Source: Clostridiales bacterium
GTDB lineage: Bacteria; Bacillota; Clostridia; Christensenellales; Aristaeellaceae
Assembly (NCBI GenBank): GCA_012513735.1
Contig: JAAZBR010000122.1
Location: 1-7,344, forward strand
DNA length: 7,344 nucleotides
Direction: 5' to 3'
Below are positions 1-6,164 of the stretch, one piece after another (position 1 is the first letter of the stretch; every line of letters starts with the position of its first letter). Both the position numbers and the translations under genes were made by a program. The notes beneath the pieces are model-generated. The model saw only the letters and a program-made list of their open reading frames with translations, did not search any database and was not told where the DNA came from.

Positions 1-2
1 AG

Positions 3-851
3 GTGGAACATGGGATCACCAGCACCTATCGCAAGACCATCTGGCGGTACTTCATCAGTGCGCTCAAACAGTATCAGTTGCTTAAGCAGGGAGACCGAGT
101 AGCGGTGTGCGTGTCCGGCGGCAAGGATTCCTTTGTGTTGGCCAAGTGCATGCAGCTGCTGCAACGCTACAGCTCCATGGGGTTTGAACTGTGTTTCCTG
201 TCCATGGATCCAGGGTTTGCCCCGGAAAAGCGCATGCTTATGGAGCAAACGGCCGAAGCGCTGGACATACCGCTTGAGTTCTTTGAAACCGATATCTATC
301 AAAGCATTGAGGAGGCTCAAACCTCTCCCTGCCATATATGCGCCGCCATGCGCCGGGGGCATCTGTACAAGCAGGCACAGCTTCGTGACTGCAACAAGAT
401 TGCGTTGGGTCATCACTACGATGATGTGATTCAGACCACGCTGATGGGTCTGCTGTATGGTGGCGAATTCAAAACCATGATGCCCAAGCTGCGCAGCCGT
501 AACTATCCGGGTATGGAGCTGATCCGGCCGCTGTACCTGGTGCGGGAGCAGGCTATTCTCAACCTGGCGCAGCGCTATGAGCTGCAGGCCATGCGCTGTG
601 CCTGCCGCGTCACGCGCCAGCAGGGAGGCGGCGCCCGCAGCCAGGTTAAGGCCCTAATTGAACAGTTGAAGACCCTGAATCCGGATGTGGAGGGAAGCAT
701 TTTCTCAGCAGCCGAAAAGGTCAGCTTGGGCGCGGTGCTTGGCTGGCGTGTGCGGGATGAGGGGCCCTTCACCTCCTTCCTGAAGGCCTATGAGGAACCC
801 CGATTTGGGGAGGATGGCCCAGAATATGCCAACAACGGGGATAATCCTTGA
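3..851 (+). CDS. ttcA: TtcA-like tRNA 2-thiocytidine biosynthesis protein (PP-loop ATPase), probably 5'-truncated
   Basis: A cytosolic PP-loop enzyme. In the TtcA family it adenylates C32 of certain tRNAs and replaces the oxygen with sulfur, using an Fe-S cluster. The PP-loop SGGKDS is at residues 38-43, with LSMDPGF at 66-72, the first cysteine pair C110-H-I-C113 followed by the family-typical RRG, GHHYDDVIQTT at 136-146, GGEFKTMMPKL at 153-163, RPLYLVRE at 175-182, and a late C199-A-C201-R. In E. coli TtcA three cysteines bind the cluster: a CxxC pair plus one late cysteine. The layout here fits that. The late C-A-C spacing is what I remember from clostridial members, where E. coli has CxxC. 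It lacks the extra domains of TilS, so lysidine synthetase is unlikely. The first visible start is GTG at position 3 with no room for a ribosome-binding site. Clostridial relatives carry a few more residues before the TYRK block, so the true start is probably just outside the window. The TGA stop overlaps a promoter. Confidence 0.88.
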   Translation: MEHGITSTYRKTIWRYFISALKQYQLLKQGDRVAVCVSGGKDSFVLAKCMQLLQRYSSMGFELCFLSMDPGFAPEKRMLMEQTAEALDIPLEFFETDIYQSIEEAQTSPCHICAAMRRGHLYKQAQLRDCNKIALGHHYDDVIQTTLMGLLYGGEFKTMMPKLRSRNYPGMELIRPLYLVREQAILNLAQRYELQAMRCACRVTRQQGGGARSQVKALIEQLKTLNPDVEGSIFSAAEKVSLGAVLGWRVRDEGPFTSFLKAYEEPRFGEDGPEYANNGDNP

Positions 852-876
852 CATCACCATGAAATATCAGTAAACT
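848..876 (+). promoter_or_regulatory. Sigma-70/sigma-A type promoter overlapping the ttcA stop codon
   Basis: A perfect -35 box TTGACA lies at 848-853 and contains the TGA stop of the upstream gene (849-851). After a 17-bp spacer comes TAAACT at 871-876, which matches 4 of 6 positions of TATAAT. Transcription would start near 883 and give a leader of about 20 bases before the degV start at 905. This would give degV, and probably rho and galM, expression independent of ttcA. It is a sequence match only, and the -10 box is imperfect. Confidence 0.5.
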
Positions 877-904
877 AACTTTATGTTATGGATGGAGGAT
901 ATGA

Positions 905-1768
905 ATGAGCCCCGAACGGATAGCTATTCTTGTGGACTCCTGTATGGATGTGCCACAGGAAATCATTGATAGAACCGGCATCTTTTCCGTACCAATTACA
1001 ATCATCTACAAGGACCGTGAATACAAGGACAAGGTTGAGATTTCCGCCCAGGAGGTCTATGACCGGCTTCTGACCGAGGTGCCCCGCACCTCCCTGCCTC
1101 AGACGGAGGATCTTATGGATGCCTTTCAGCGCATCCAGGATGCCGGCTATACCCACGTGATCGCTCTCACCATCTCCAGTGCCCTGTCGGGTACCAACAG
1201 TGTGGTGAACATGGTGGCCGAGGGGTTTCCCGGGTTGACCACTCAGGTGATTGATACGCTGAGCATCGGCTTTGGGGCGGGCACCCATGCTGTGCTGGCT
1301 GCCGACTTACTGGCGCGGGGAAAAAGCTTTAGCCGCATCTGTGATCTGGTGCGGGAGAGCATCAAGGCATCCAAAATCTATTTCTGCCTGTCCACACTGG
1401 AATACCTGGCCCGGGGTGGCCGCATCGGTAAGGTATCCGCGGTGCTGGGTTCCCTGCTTCACATCAAGCCAATTATTACCTGCAATGAGGAGGGCGCCTA
1501 TGTGATTGCCGCCAAGGTACGGGGTCGTGCCCAGGCCATTGCTGAAACCATCCGTCTGGCGGTGGAGGAGGCAAAAAAGCATGCCCAGTGCGCCGTGGCC
1601 GTCATCCAGGGGGATGCCAGGGAGGAAGCAGTTCGTGTGCTGGAGGAAGTCAAGCGCCGCATCACCAACTGCAAGAACTACATTGAAGGCACCGTCAGCC
1701 CGGCTTTGGTGGTACACACCGGCCCCGGCCTGATTGGCATCAGCGTACAGGCGCTGTCGCAGCAATAA
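905..1768 (+). CDS. DegV-family fatty-acid-binding protein (FakB-like)
   Basis: A 287-residue protein, the usual DegV-family length. In the FakB branch these proteins hold a fatty acid and present it to the kinase FakA, so that exogenous fatty acids enter phospholipid synthesis as acyl-phosphate. Visible features are the N-terminal ILVDSCMDVP strand and loop (8-17), TSLP with T62, ISSALSGT with S95 (90-97), and LEYLARGGRIGKVSAVLG centred on R170-R173. T62 and S95 occupy the places of the conserved Thr and Ser that bind the fatty-acid carboxylate in structures of the family. The start is the ATG at 905, chosen because GGAGG at 894-898 lies six bases upstream; the ATG at 901 is out of frame. 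There is no signal peptide or membrane segment. No fakA homologue is in the window, so the lipid and partner are unknown. The gene sits 55 bases before rho with no obvious terminator between them, so co-transcription is likely. Confidence 0.92.
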   Translation: MSPERIAILVDSCMDVPQEIIDRTGIFSVPITIIYKDREYKDKVEISAQEVYDRLLTEVPRTSLPQTEDLMDAFQRIQDAGYTHVIALTISSALSGTNSVVNMVAEGFPGLTTQVIDTLSIGFGAGTHAVLAADLLARGKSFSRICDLVRESIKASKIYFCLSTLEYLARGGRIGKVSAVLGSLLHIKPIITCNEEGAYVIAAKVRGRAQAIAETIRLAVEEAKKHAQCAVAVIQGDAREEAVRVLEEVKRRITNCKNYIEGTVSPALVVHTGPGLIGISVQALSQQ

Positions 1769-1812
1769 CTCAACACCATATTTTCATAATCCTTTACAAC
1801 GCACTTCATTTT

Positions 1813-1818
1813 GGAGGA
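1813..1818 (+). promoter_or_regulatory. Ribosome-binding site that fixes the rho start
   Basis: GGAGGA six bases before the ATG at 1824. The reading frame is open upstream to 1734, inside degV, but no comparable site precedes that earlier ATG. The Rho N-terminal helical domain also begins only a few residues after the 1824 start. Confidence 0.8.
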
Positions 1819-1823
1819 GCCAG

Positions 1824-3731
1824 ATGCAAAGCATGACAGAGCTGACAAGCGCGACAGTTGTAGAACTGCGCCAGTTTGCCAAGGAACATGGCATTACCCT
1901 GACAGGAGCTAAAACGAAAGCTGATATTCTGGAGCGCATCCGCACAGCATTAAGCATCGATAGCCCGGCGCCCAAAACAAAGCCGGCGGCTTCAAAAACC
2001 GCCTCGACAGAGCGTCCGGAGCGCCGTGCCATGATCATTTCCGATGATGGGGAGGATGCTCCTGTGGCGCCTCATCCCAACCCGGAGTCTTTGGCTATTC
2101 CCGCCACCGCCACCACGCCGGGTAGAACATCCACCGGCAAAACTAAACCTGCCTTCAACCTGACCGGTGCCCGGGCTTGGCATAACCCTCAGCCCTTCGT
2201 GGCGGCGCCGCCGCCCAACAAATATGCGCCCCCCTTTGGGCCGGGTACCCGTGCTCCCGGTATCCAGGAAAGCGACCAGGGTCACGGCGTGTTGAACCGG
2301 CCTCTGCCGCGCGTATCTCGATTTGGGCCGGATGCAGGCAAGGCCCCCGATGCGGTGCCCGTAATCCCCCAGGGATTCCGTCCCTCTGCCTTTGCCCAGC
2401 CCAGTCCGGTCCGCACGGTAGCACCTGTGACGGAAGAACGCGTTGTCCCGGCACCAGCGTTGCCCGTACGCCGCCCGATGGAGGCGCTTTCTGAGGCCCC
2501 GCAGCCCCGGGTTTTGCGAACCGCTGCGTCCGTCCGTGCCAGGGAAACAGGTATCAACCCCGCCGTGCCCGAGATGCTGGCCGCCGGGGACTGTGGGGAC
2601 GGCGCCGGCGTGCTGGAGATCCATCCCGACGGCTATGGCTTCCTGCGGGCGGGCAATTTCCTGCCCGGTAAGAACGATGTGTATGTATCCAACGCGCAAA
2701 TCCGCCGCTTCGGGTTGCGGGACGGCGATCACATTGAAGGCAAAACCCGTGCCCAGCGGGAGGGGGATCGCTATGCTGCTATGCTCTACATCACCAGGAT
2801 CAATGGTGTGGAGGCTGACGAGCAGCGTGAGCGCCGTGACTTTGACGACCTGACGCCCACCTACCCTACCCGGCGGCTGCACCTGTCTAGTGCCGAACAG
2901 AACGACCCCGTGCTGCGGTTTATCGACTTGTTTTCGCCCATCGGCTTTGGACAGCGCGCGCTCATCGTAGCTCCGCCCAAGGCCGGGAAAACCACCATCC
3001 TCAAGAAAATTGCGCTGTCTATCAAGGCCCAGCAGCCTGAGGCTCACCTGATGGTGCTGCTGGTGGATGAGCGCCCCGAAGAGGTGACCGACCTTAAGGA
3101 GAGCGTGGGTGGTGATGTGTTCTACTCCACCTTCGACGAGCCGGCGGAAAGCCATGCCCGTGTCAGCGAGCTGGTTGCAGACCGTGCCCGCCGCCTGGTG
3201 GAGGAAGGCAAGGATGTGGTCATTCTGCTGGACAGCCTGACGCGCCTCTCCCGCGCCTACAATACTCTGGCGCCTAACACTGCCCGCATCATGTCGGGCG
3301 GCTTGGCGGCAGGTGCACTTAACAAGCCCAAGCGCTTCTTCGGCGCAGCCCGCAACCTCAAGGAAGGCGGTTCGCTGACCATCATCGCCACTGTAATTGT
3401 AGAAACGGGCAGTCGCATGGACGACGTGATTTATGAGGAGTTCAAGGGCACCGGAAATATGGAGCTGACCCTGGACCGTTCCCTGCAGGAGATGCGGCTA
3501 TTTCCGGCTGTCAGCATCCTGAGGAGCGGAACCCGGCAGGAGCAACTGCTGCTCAGCCCTGACGAGATGCAGGTGGCTGCCCGGGTGCGCAGTATGATCA
3601 GCGGTGCCAGCGAGCAGGAGGGTATCTCCATGATCCTGTCCATGATGGACCGCACGAAGGACAATGAAGATTTTGTTGCGCGTTTTGATAGCTGGGCACG
3701 CATGATGTCCAGCGGAAGGGAGGGAAAATGA
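1824..3731 (+). CDS. rho: Transcription termination factor Rho with a large N-terminal insertion
   Basis: A 635-residue hexameric RNA-dependent ATPase/translocase that ends transcription of untranslated RNA; E. coli Rho has 419 residues. Domains in order: Rho_N helical domain at about 5-44 ([14 protein letters not shown]); a Pro/Ala/Arg-rich, probably disordered insertion at about 46-257; a cold-shock-like primary RNA-binding domain at about 258-332, with Y271-G-F273 in place of E. coli F62/F64; and the RecA-type motor. In the motor, Walker A is PPKAGKT with K386 and K389 (E. coli K181/K184), DERPEE carries catalytic E416, Walker B has D470, the R-loop GSRMD has R531 (K326 in E. coli) and the arginine finger is R571 (R366). 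The Q-loop reads SGGLAAGAL (491-499), with Ala at the position of E. coli D290. All core ATPase residues are present, so it should be active. The stop overlaps the galM start. The usual neighbour rpmE does not follow. Confidence 0.97.
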   Translation: MQSMTELTSATVVELRQFAKEHGITLTGAKTKADILERIRTALSIDSPAPKTKPAASKTASTERPERRAMIISDDGEDAPVAPHPNPESLAIPATATTPGRTSTGKTKPAFNLTGARAWHNPQPFVAAPPPNKYAPPFGPGTRAPGIQESDQGHGVLNRPLPRVSRFGPDAGKAPDAVPVIPQGFRPSAFAQPSPVRTVAPVTEERVVPAPALPVRRPMEALSEAPQPRVLRTAASVRARETGINPAVPEMLAAGDCGDGAGVLEIHPDGYGFLRAGNFLPGKNDVYVSNAQIRRFGLRDGDHIEGKTRAQREGDRYAAMLYITRINGVEADEQRERRDFDDLTPTYPTRRLHLSSAEQNDPVLRFIDLFSPIGFGQRALIVAPPKAGKTTILKKIALSIKAQQPEAHLMVLLVDERPEEVTDLKESVGGDVFYSTFDEPAESHARVSELVADRARRLVEEGKDVVILLDSLTRLSRAYNTLAPNTARIMSGGLAAGALNKPKRFFGAARNLKEGGSLTIIATVIVETGSRMDDVIYEEFKGTGNMELTLDRSLQEMRLFPAVSILRSGTRQEQLLLSPDEMQVAARVRSMISGASEQEGISMILSMMDRTKDNEDFVARFDSWARMMSSGREGK

Positions 3732-4765
3732 TCATTGACGTCCGACCCATGCCGGCAGGTGAAATTGATCTGTCGGCCGATCTGATCACGCTGACCAACA
3801 GCCGAGGCGAAAGCGTCAGCCTGTGCAACTACGGCGCCCACATCGTGTCCATCCGTGTGCTGGATAAACGAGGCCAGATAGGCGAGGTCTGTCTGGGACA
3901 GGATACCTTGGCTGGCTATGTCATCGGCGACAAGGGTTACATGGGCGCCACCATCGGCCGCTATGGCAACCGCATCGCTGGCGCCAGTTTCGAGATGGAC
4001 GGTATCTCCTATCTGTTGCACGCCAACAACGGCCCCAATACTTTGCATGGCGGCCGGGAAGGGTTTGACAAGCGGCGGTTCAGCTATGCCCTGGGGGAGG
4101 GCAGCGTGACCATGCGCTACATTTCTCCCCATCTGGAGGAAGGCTTCCCCGGCACACTGGACACCCAGGTCACTTTCAGCTTCAACGACCAGGCGGAGCT
4201 GCGTATCGACTACCATGCCATCAGCGATCAGGATACCCAGATCAACCTTACCAACCATGTCTATTTCAACCTGGGGACCGATTCGGACATTTTAAACCAT
4301 CGCCTGCAGATACTGGCCGACCGGGTGGTGGAGGTGGATGATGCCCTGATCCCCACCGGGCACATGGTGCCGGTGGACGGCACTCCCTATGATCTGCGGC
4401 AGCCCCAATTGCTGCGGGAGATGATGGCCCGTACCGACAATGCCATGTTCACAGCCGCCAAGGGCTATGATATCGGCTATGTGCTGCAAGGGGAAGGCAT
4501 GCGTGAGATCGCTGCCCTTAGCTTGGAGGACACAGGTCGTGTCCTGCGTGTGCTGACTGATCAACCCGGCGTGCAGTGCTATTCAGGCCAAATGTTTGAC
4601 TGCACTGGTCGCGGTGGCGTGCACTACGGCGCCTATGCCGGCCTAGCGCTGGAAACCCAGCAGCATCCCGACACCGTGCACTACCCGGCCTTTGGCAGCA
4701 CTCGGCTGCAGGCAGGGGACACCTATAGCACGTCCACGGTGTATGCCTTTTCCACCTCCGGCTGA
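3728..4765 (+). CDS. galM: Aldose 1-epimerase (galactose mutarotase)
   Basis: A cytosolic enzyme that interconverts alpha and beta anomers of galactose and other aldoses, feeding the Leloir pathway. The 345-residue length is normal. Family motifs are GRYGNRI (77-83; R82 is the usual sugar-binding Arg), NTLHGG with H107, TNHVYFNL with H177 as the expected catalytic acid, and LETQQHPD with E309 as the expected catalytic base. D248 lies in GYDIGYVL, where most family members read close to D-H-N-Y/F-V-L. That is a change next to the sugar pocket that might shift substrate choice. The ATG overlaps the rho TGA as ATGA, and AGGGAGG just upstream, inside the end of rho, serves as ribosome-binding site, so translation is probably coupled to rho. 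No galK, galT or galE is in the window. It has no signal peptide. Confidence 0.93.
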   Translation: MIIDVRPMPAGEIDLSADLITLTNSRGESVSLCNYGAHIVSIRVLDKRGQIGEVCLGQDTLAGYVIGDKGYMGATIGRYGNRIAGASFEMDGISYLLHANNGPNTLHGGREGFDKRRFSYALGEGSVTMRYISPHLEEGFPGTLDTQVTFSFNDQAELRIDYHAISDQDTQINLTNHVYFNLGTDSDILNHRLQILADRVVEVDDALIPTGHMVPVDGTPYDLRQPQLLREMMARTDNAMFTAAKGYDIGYVLQGEGMREIAALSLEDTGRVLRVLTDQPGVQCYSGQMFDCTGRGGVHYGAYAGLALETQQHPDTVHYPAFGSTRLQAGDTYSTSTVYAFSTSG

Positions 4766-4790
4766 ACTGAGATCATTCTCTTTTTCTATT

Positions 4791-4806
4791 CAAGGGCCCA
4801 AGGGCC
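4791..4806 (+). repeat. Tandem 8-bp duplication CAAGGGCC
   Basis: Two perfect adjacent copies of CAAGGGCC (4791-4798 and 4799-4806) lie 25 bases after the galM stop. The second copy supplies the left arm of the hairpin at 4800-4819. The duplication may be a simple replication-slippage event. Confidence 0.75.
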
Positions 4807-4826
4807 GGATGCGGTCCTTTCCTTAT
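4800..4826 (+). terminator. Weak candidate intrinsic terminator after galM
   Basis: AAGGGCC (4800-4806) pairs with GGTCCTT (4813-4819) as a 7-bp stem with one G-U pair and a 6-base loop. It is followed by the poor pyrimidine run TCCTTAT. The stem is short and the U-tract is interrupted, so it could equally be incidental, with Rho-dependent ending of the transcript instead. Confidence 0.3.
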
Positions 4827-4888
4827 CACCTGAAGGGATGATAATTCACACAAAGATCCATCGCAAGGCATACTTCAGACGGGTATAC

Positions 4889-4907
4889 TCGTTCTATAGA
4901 CGAACGA
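4889..4907 (+). promoter_or_regulatory. Operator-like inverted repeat upstream of the secreted protein gene
   Basis: TCGTTC (4889-4894) and GAACGA (4902-4907) form a perfect 6-bp inverted repeat around TATAGAC. Two -10-like hexamers, TATACT (4884-4889) and TATAGA (4895-4900), abut or fall inside it, but neither has a convincing -35 box at normal spacing. AACGAT recurs at 4903-4908 and 4911-4916. The arrangement resembles a repressor site over a promoter, about 30 bases before the start codon. No regulator gene is nearby. Chance occurrence is possible. Confidence 0.35.
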
Positions 4908-4925
4908 TCCAACGATGTGCGAAAA

Positions 4926-4929
4926 GAGG
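4926..4929 (+). promoter_or_regulatory. Ribosome-binding site deciding the secreted protein start
   Basis: GAGG ends nine bases before the ATG at 4939. Three starts compete here: ATG at 4932 (another frame that does not give the protein), TTG at 4936 and ATG at 4939. Spacing and codon both favour 4939, which also begins a standard signal peptide (M-K-R-T). Confidence 0.55.
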
Positions 4930-4938
4930 TAATGATTG

Positions 4939-5919
4939 ATGAAACGCACCCTGTCCCTGTTGTTGCTGGCAGTGCTGTTGCTTACCCTGACCCCCATGGC
5001 CACTTTAGCCGCCACCGATGACATCAAGGTTACTCTGGCGAAGGAGCTGTATTATTCCAACGCCGTGCCCCAACAGCCAGTGATGAGCCTGGTCAACAAC
5101 AGCGCCCATGAGGTATATGTCACCATTGAGGTATATGATGAGGCCACGCGCAGCACGATCAACACCCAGCAGCTCACCCTGCCTGTGGGCTCCGTGCCGG
5201 TGGAGGTGTACGGCTTTGTCTACAAGCCGCTGACTCAGAATGGCGAGGTCAATACCTACCGCTACAAGCTTACCACCGCGGGTGGCTATAAGCGCACGCT
5301 GTACTTTGCCCAGATCATGCGCGTGGACAAGAACACCAACGAAATCACCTACGAACAATGGGATAATCCCATTTTCGGCCGCAACACCGTGACCAGCTTT
5401 GGCCCCCAGTTCCGCGTGCTGACACCTAAGCTGACCAAGAAATGGTATATGTTCACCCCCATTGACCTGTCCCGCCAGGGCAGGCAGACCATTACGCTGG
5501 TGGGCGGCAACATGTACGAGGTGGGCGAGGTGTACGTGGATGTCTATGGAGACACAGTGAACGTCACCTACAAGTATTTCTATGAGGGTGAAACCGGCAG
5601 CAAGGTGGAGCGTATCAGCGAATACCTCAACTTCTTCCCTGCCTACAACACCATCACCGAGGTGGAGCCTGAGAAGCTGCCCAGCTCCTTTGCCTTCAAT
5701 ATACCCTTCAGCATTGCCAACAACCTGGGCGGGGATACCAATGTGCTGATGTTTGTGCGCAACGTGGAGACCTTCTACCGCTTTCCCACCCCCAAGACAG
5801 AGATGCGGCGTAACTACCCCAACTCTCCCAGCCGTAAGGCCGAGCGCGGTGCCATGCTGATGATGATGGATCCCATTGCAGGGTACGATCTGGTCAATGA
5901 TCACAACTACGGCAACTAA
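4939..5919 (+). CDS. Secreted protein of unknown function with Sec signal peptide
   Basis: A 326-residue protein I do not recognise. Residues 1-24 form a clear Sec signal peptide: K2-R3, a leucine-rich core at 5-17, then P19 and a likely cut after A24 or A25. There is no cysteine anywhere, so it is not a lipoprotein and has no disulfides. No LPXTG motif, SLH domain or later membrane helix is visible, suggesting release or non-covalent wall association. The mature part is rich in alternating Val/Thr/Tyr strands. Residues about 28-130 look like an immunoglobulin-type beta sandwich (VMSLVNNSAHEVYVTIEVYD). A second beta-rich part from about 160 contains the repeated V-Y-V-D-V-Y style strands. The C-terminal 45 residues are basic (RKAER), then methionine-rich (MLMMMD) and probably unstructured. 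It has its own upstream gap and a candidate regulatory repeat. Its stop codon touches the palindromic element at 5920. It could be an adhesin-like or wall-associated accessory protein, but nothing here proves that. Confidence 0.85.
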   Translation: MKRTLSLLLLAVLLLTLTPMATLAATDDIKVTLAKELYYSNAVPQQPVMSLVNNSAHEVYVTIEVYDEATRSTINTQQLTLPVGSVPVEVYGFVYKPLTQNGEVNTYRYKLTTAGGYKRTLYFAQIMRVDKNTNEITYEQWDNPIFGRNTVTSFGPQFRVLTPKLTKKWYMFTPIDLSRQGRQTITLVGGNMYEVGEVYVDVYGDTVNVTYKYFYEGETGSKVERISEYLNFFPAYNTITEVEPEKLPSSFAFNIPFSIANNLGGDTNVLMFVRNVETFYRFPTPKTEMRRNYPNSPSRKAERGAMLMMMDPIAGYDLVNDHNYGN

Positions 5920-6079
5920 TACTCATTCCAAACGGTAACGCATCGTCGCGCTGGTGTTTTTGCCCCGCTGCTGTGTCGGCTGTTCGGTCGGCGTGGCGCT
6001 GCTACGCCTTCCTCATCTGCTCCTTGCAGCGGAGCAAAACCCCATACCGCTTTGGATGTGTTACCGTTTTACATGAGTA
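5920..6079. repeat. 160-bp imperfect palindromic element with 25-nt terminal inverted repeats (MITE-like)
   Basis: The ends 5920-5944 and 6055-6079 are inverted copies: 7 matches (TACTCAT), 3 mismatches, 10 matches (AAACGGTAAC), one G-T wobble, then 4 matches (CATC). Both ends begin with TA, the target duplication of IS630/Tc1-type elements. Inside, TTTTGC.CCGCTGC (5958-5971) pairs with 6026-6039 over 13 of 14 positions. At the centre GGCGTGGC (5990-5997) pairs with GCTACGCC (6001-6008) around a GCT loop. The element starts at the base after the secreted gene's stop codon and lies between convergent genes, a usual place for small non-autonomous elements or dispersed palindromes. There is no transposase and no credible gene inside; the GTG frame at 5973 lacks a ribosome-binding site. 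It could instead be a structured 3'-UTR RNA. The palindrome is certain; its nature as a mobile element is inference. Confidence 0.65.
6018..6036. other. Alternative hairpin competing with the inner stem of the palindromic element
   Basis: TGCTCC (6018-6023) and GGAGCA (6031-6036) are a perfect 6-bp inverted repeat with loop TTGCAGC. They share bases with the right arm of the long inner stem (6026-6039), so the two pairings exclude each other. This is a switch-like arrangement if the region is transcribed, or simple debris of palindrome evolution. Confidence 0.4.
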
Positions 6080-6092
6080 CAATACTCATTTT
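6073..6092 (+). terminator. Short hairpin with TTTT at the right edge of the element
   Basis: ATGAGTA (6073-6079) and TACTCAT (6083-6089) pair perfectly around CAA, and four T bases follow (6089-6092). The left arm is the element's right terminal repeat. The right arm repeats the start of its left end, and AATACTCATT occurs at both 5918-5927 and 6081-6090. The AT-rich stem is weak for a terminator. A further 5-bp hairpin, CAAGA/TCTTG (6094-6106), follows. Confidence 0.3.
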
Positions 6093-6112
6093 GCAAGAGT
6101 TTCTTGTACGAA

Positions 6113-6150
6113 CACAAAGCGGGAGGGGCAGCAGTTTCTCCCGCTTTGTG
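6113..6150. terminator. Strong perfect hairpin between convergent genes, probable bidirectional terminator
   Basis: CACAAAGCGGGAG (6113-6125) and its exact complement (6138-6150) form a 13-bp stem with a 12-base loop. It begins 14 bases beyond the TAG of the minus-strand phosphoesterase gene. Read on the minus strand, the stem closes with CTTTGTG followed by TT, a modest U-rich end. Read on the plus strand, no T-run follows. Position and stem strength favour termination of the minus-strand operon, and it may also stop plus-strand readthrough. Confidence 0.65.
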
Positions 6151-6164
6151 CCTGGAGTATCCGC

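Noticed and set aside
3..851. TilS (tRNA-Ile lysidine synthetase) as identity for the first gene
   Set aside because: The PP-loop is shared, but the CxxC pair, the late cysteines, the GGEFKTMMPKL block and the short length all point to the TtcA group.
1785..1790. CATAAT as a -10 box for a rho promoter
   Set aside because: No -35 box at 16-18 bp (GCAATA at the best spacing) and no extended -10 TG, so support is too thin.
1734..1823. Upstream extension of the rho frame into degV
   Set aside because: The ATG at 1824 has GGAGGA at ideal spacing and begins at the normal Rho_N domain; the extension is just an open frame over the degV end.
1992..3155. Long antisense frame (387 codons) opposite rho
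   Set aside because: It mirrors a certain rho gene in GC-rich DNA, shows no family motif, and is the kind of shadow frame expected from third-position GC bias.
3431..4258. Antisense frame across the rho-galM junction
   Set aside because: It overlaps two well-supported genes and has no recognisable domain.
4769..4786. GAGA-TCAT-TCTC followed by TTTTT after galM as an intrinsic terminator
   Set aside because: A 4-bp stem is too short to be a credible terminator despite the T-run.
5005..5904. Long antisense frame (299 codons) opposite the secreted protein gene
   Set aside because: The forward frame has a ribosome-binding site and a textbook signal peptide; the reverse frame is a Gly/His/Val-rich shadow product with neither.
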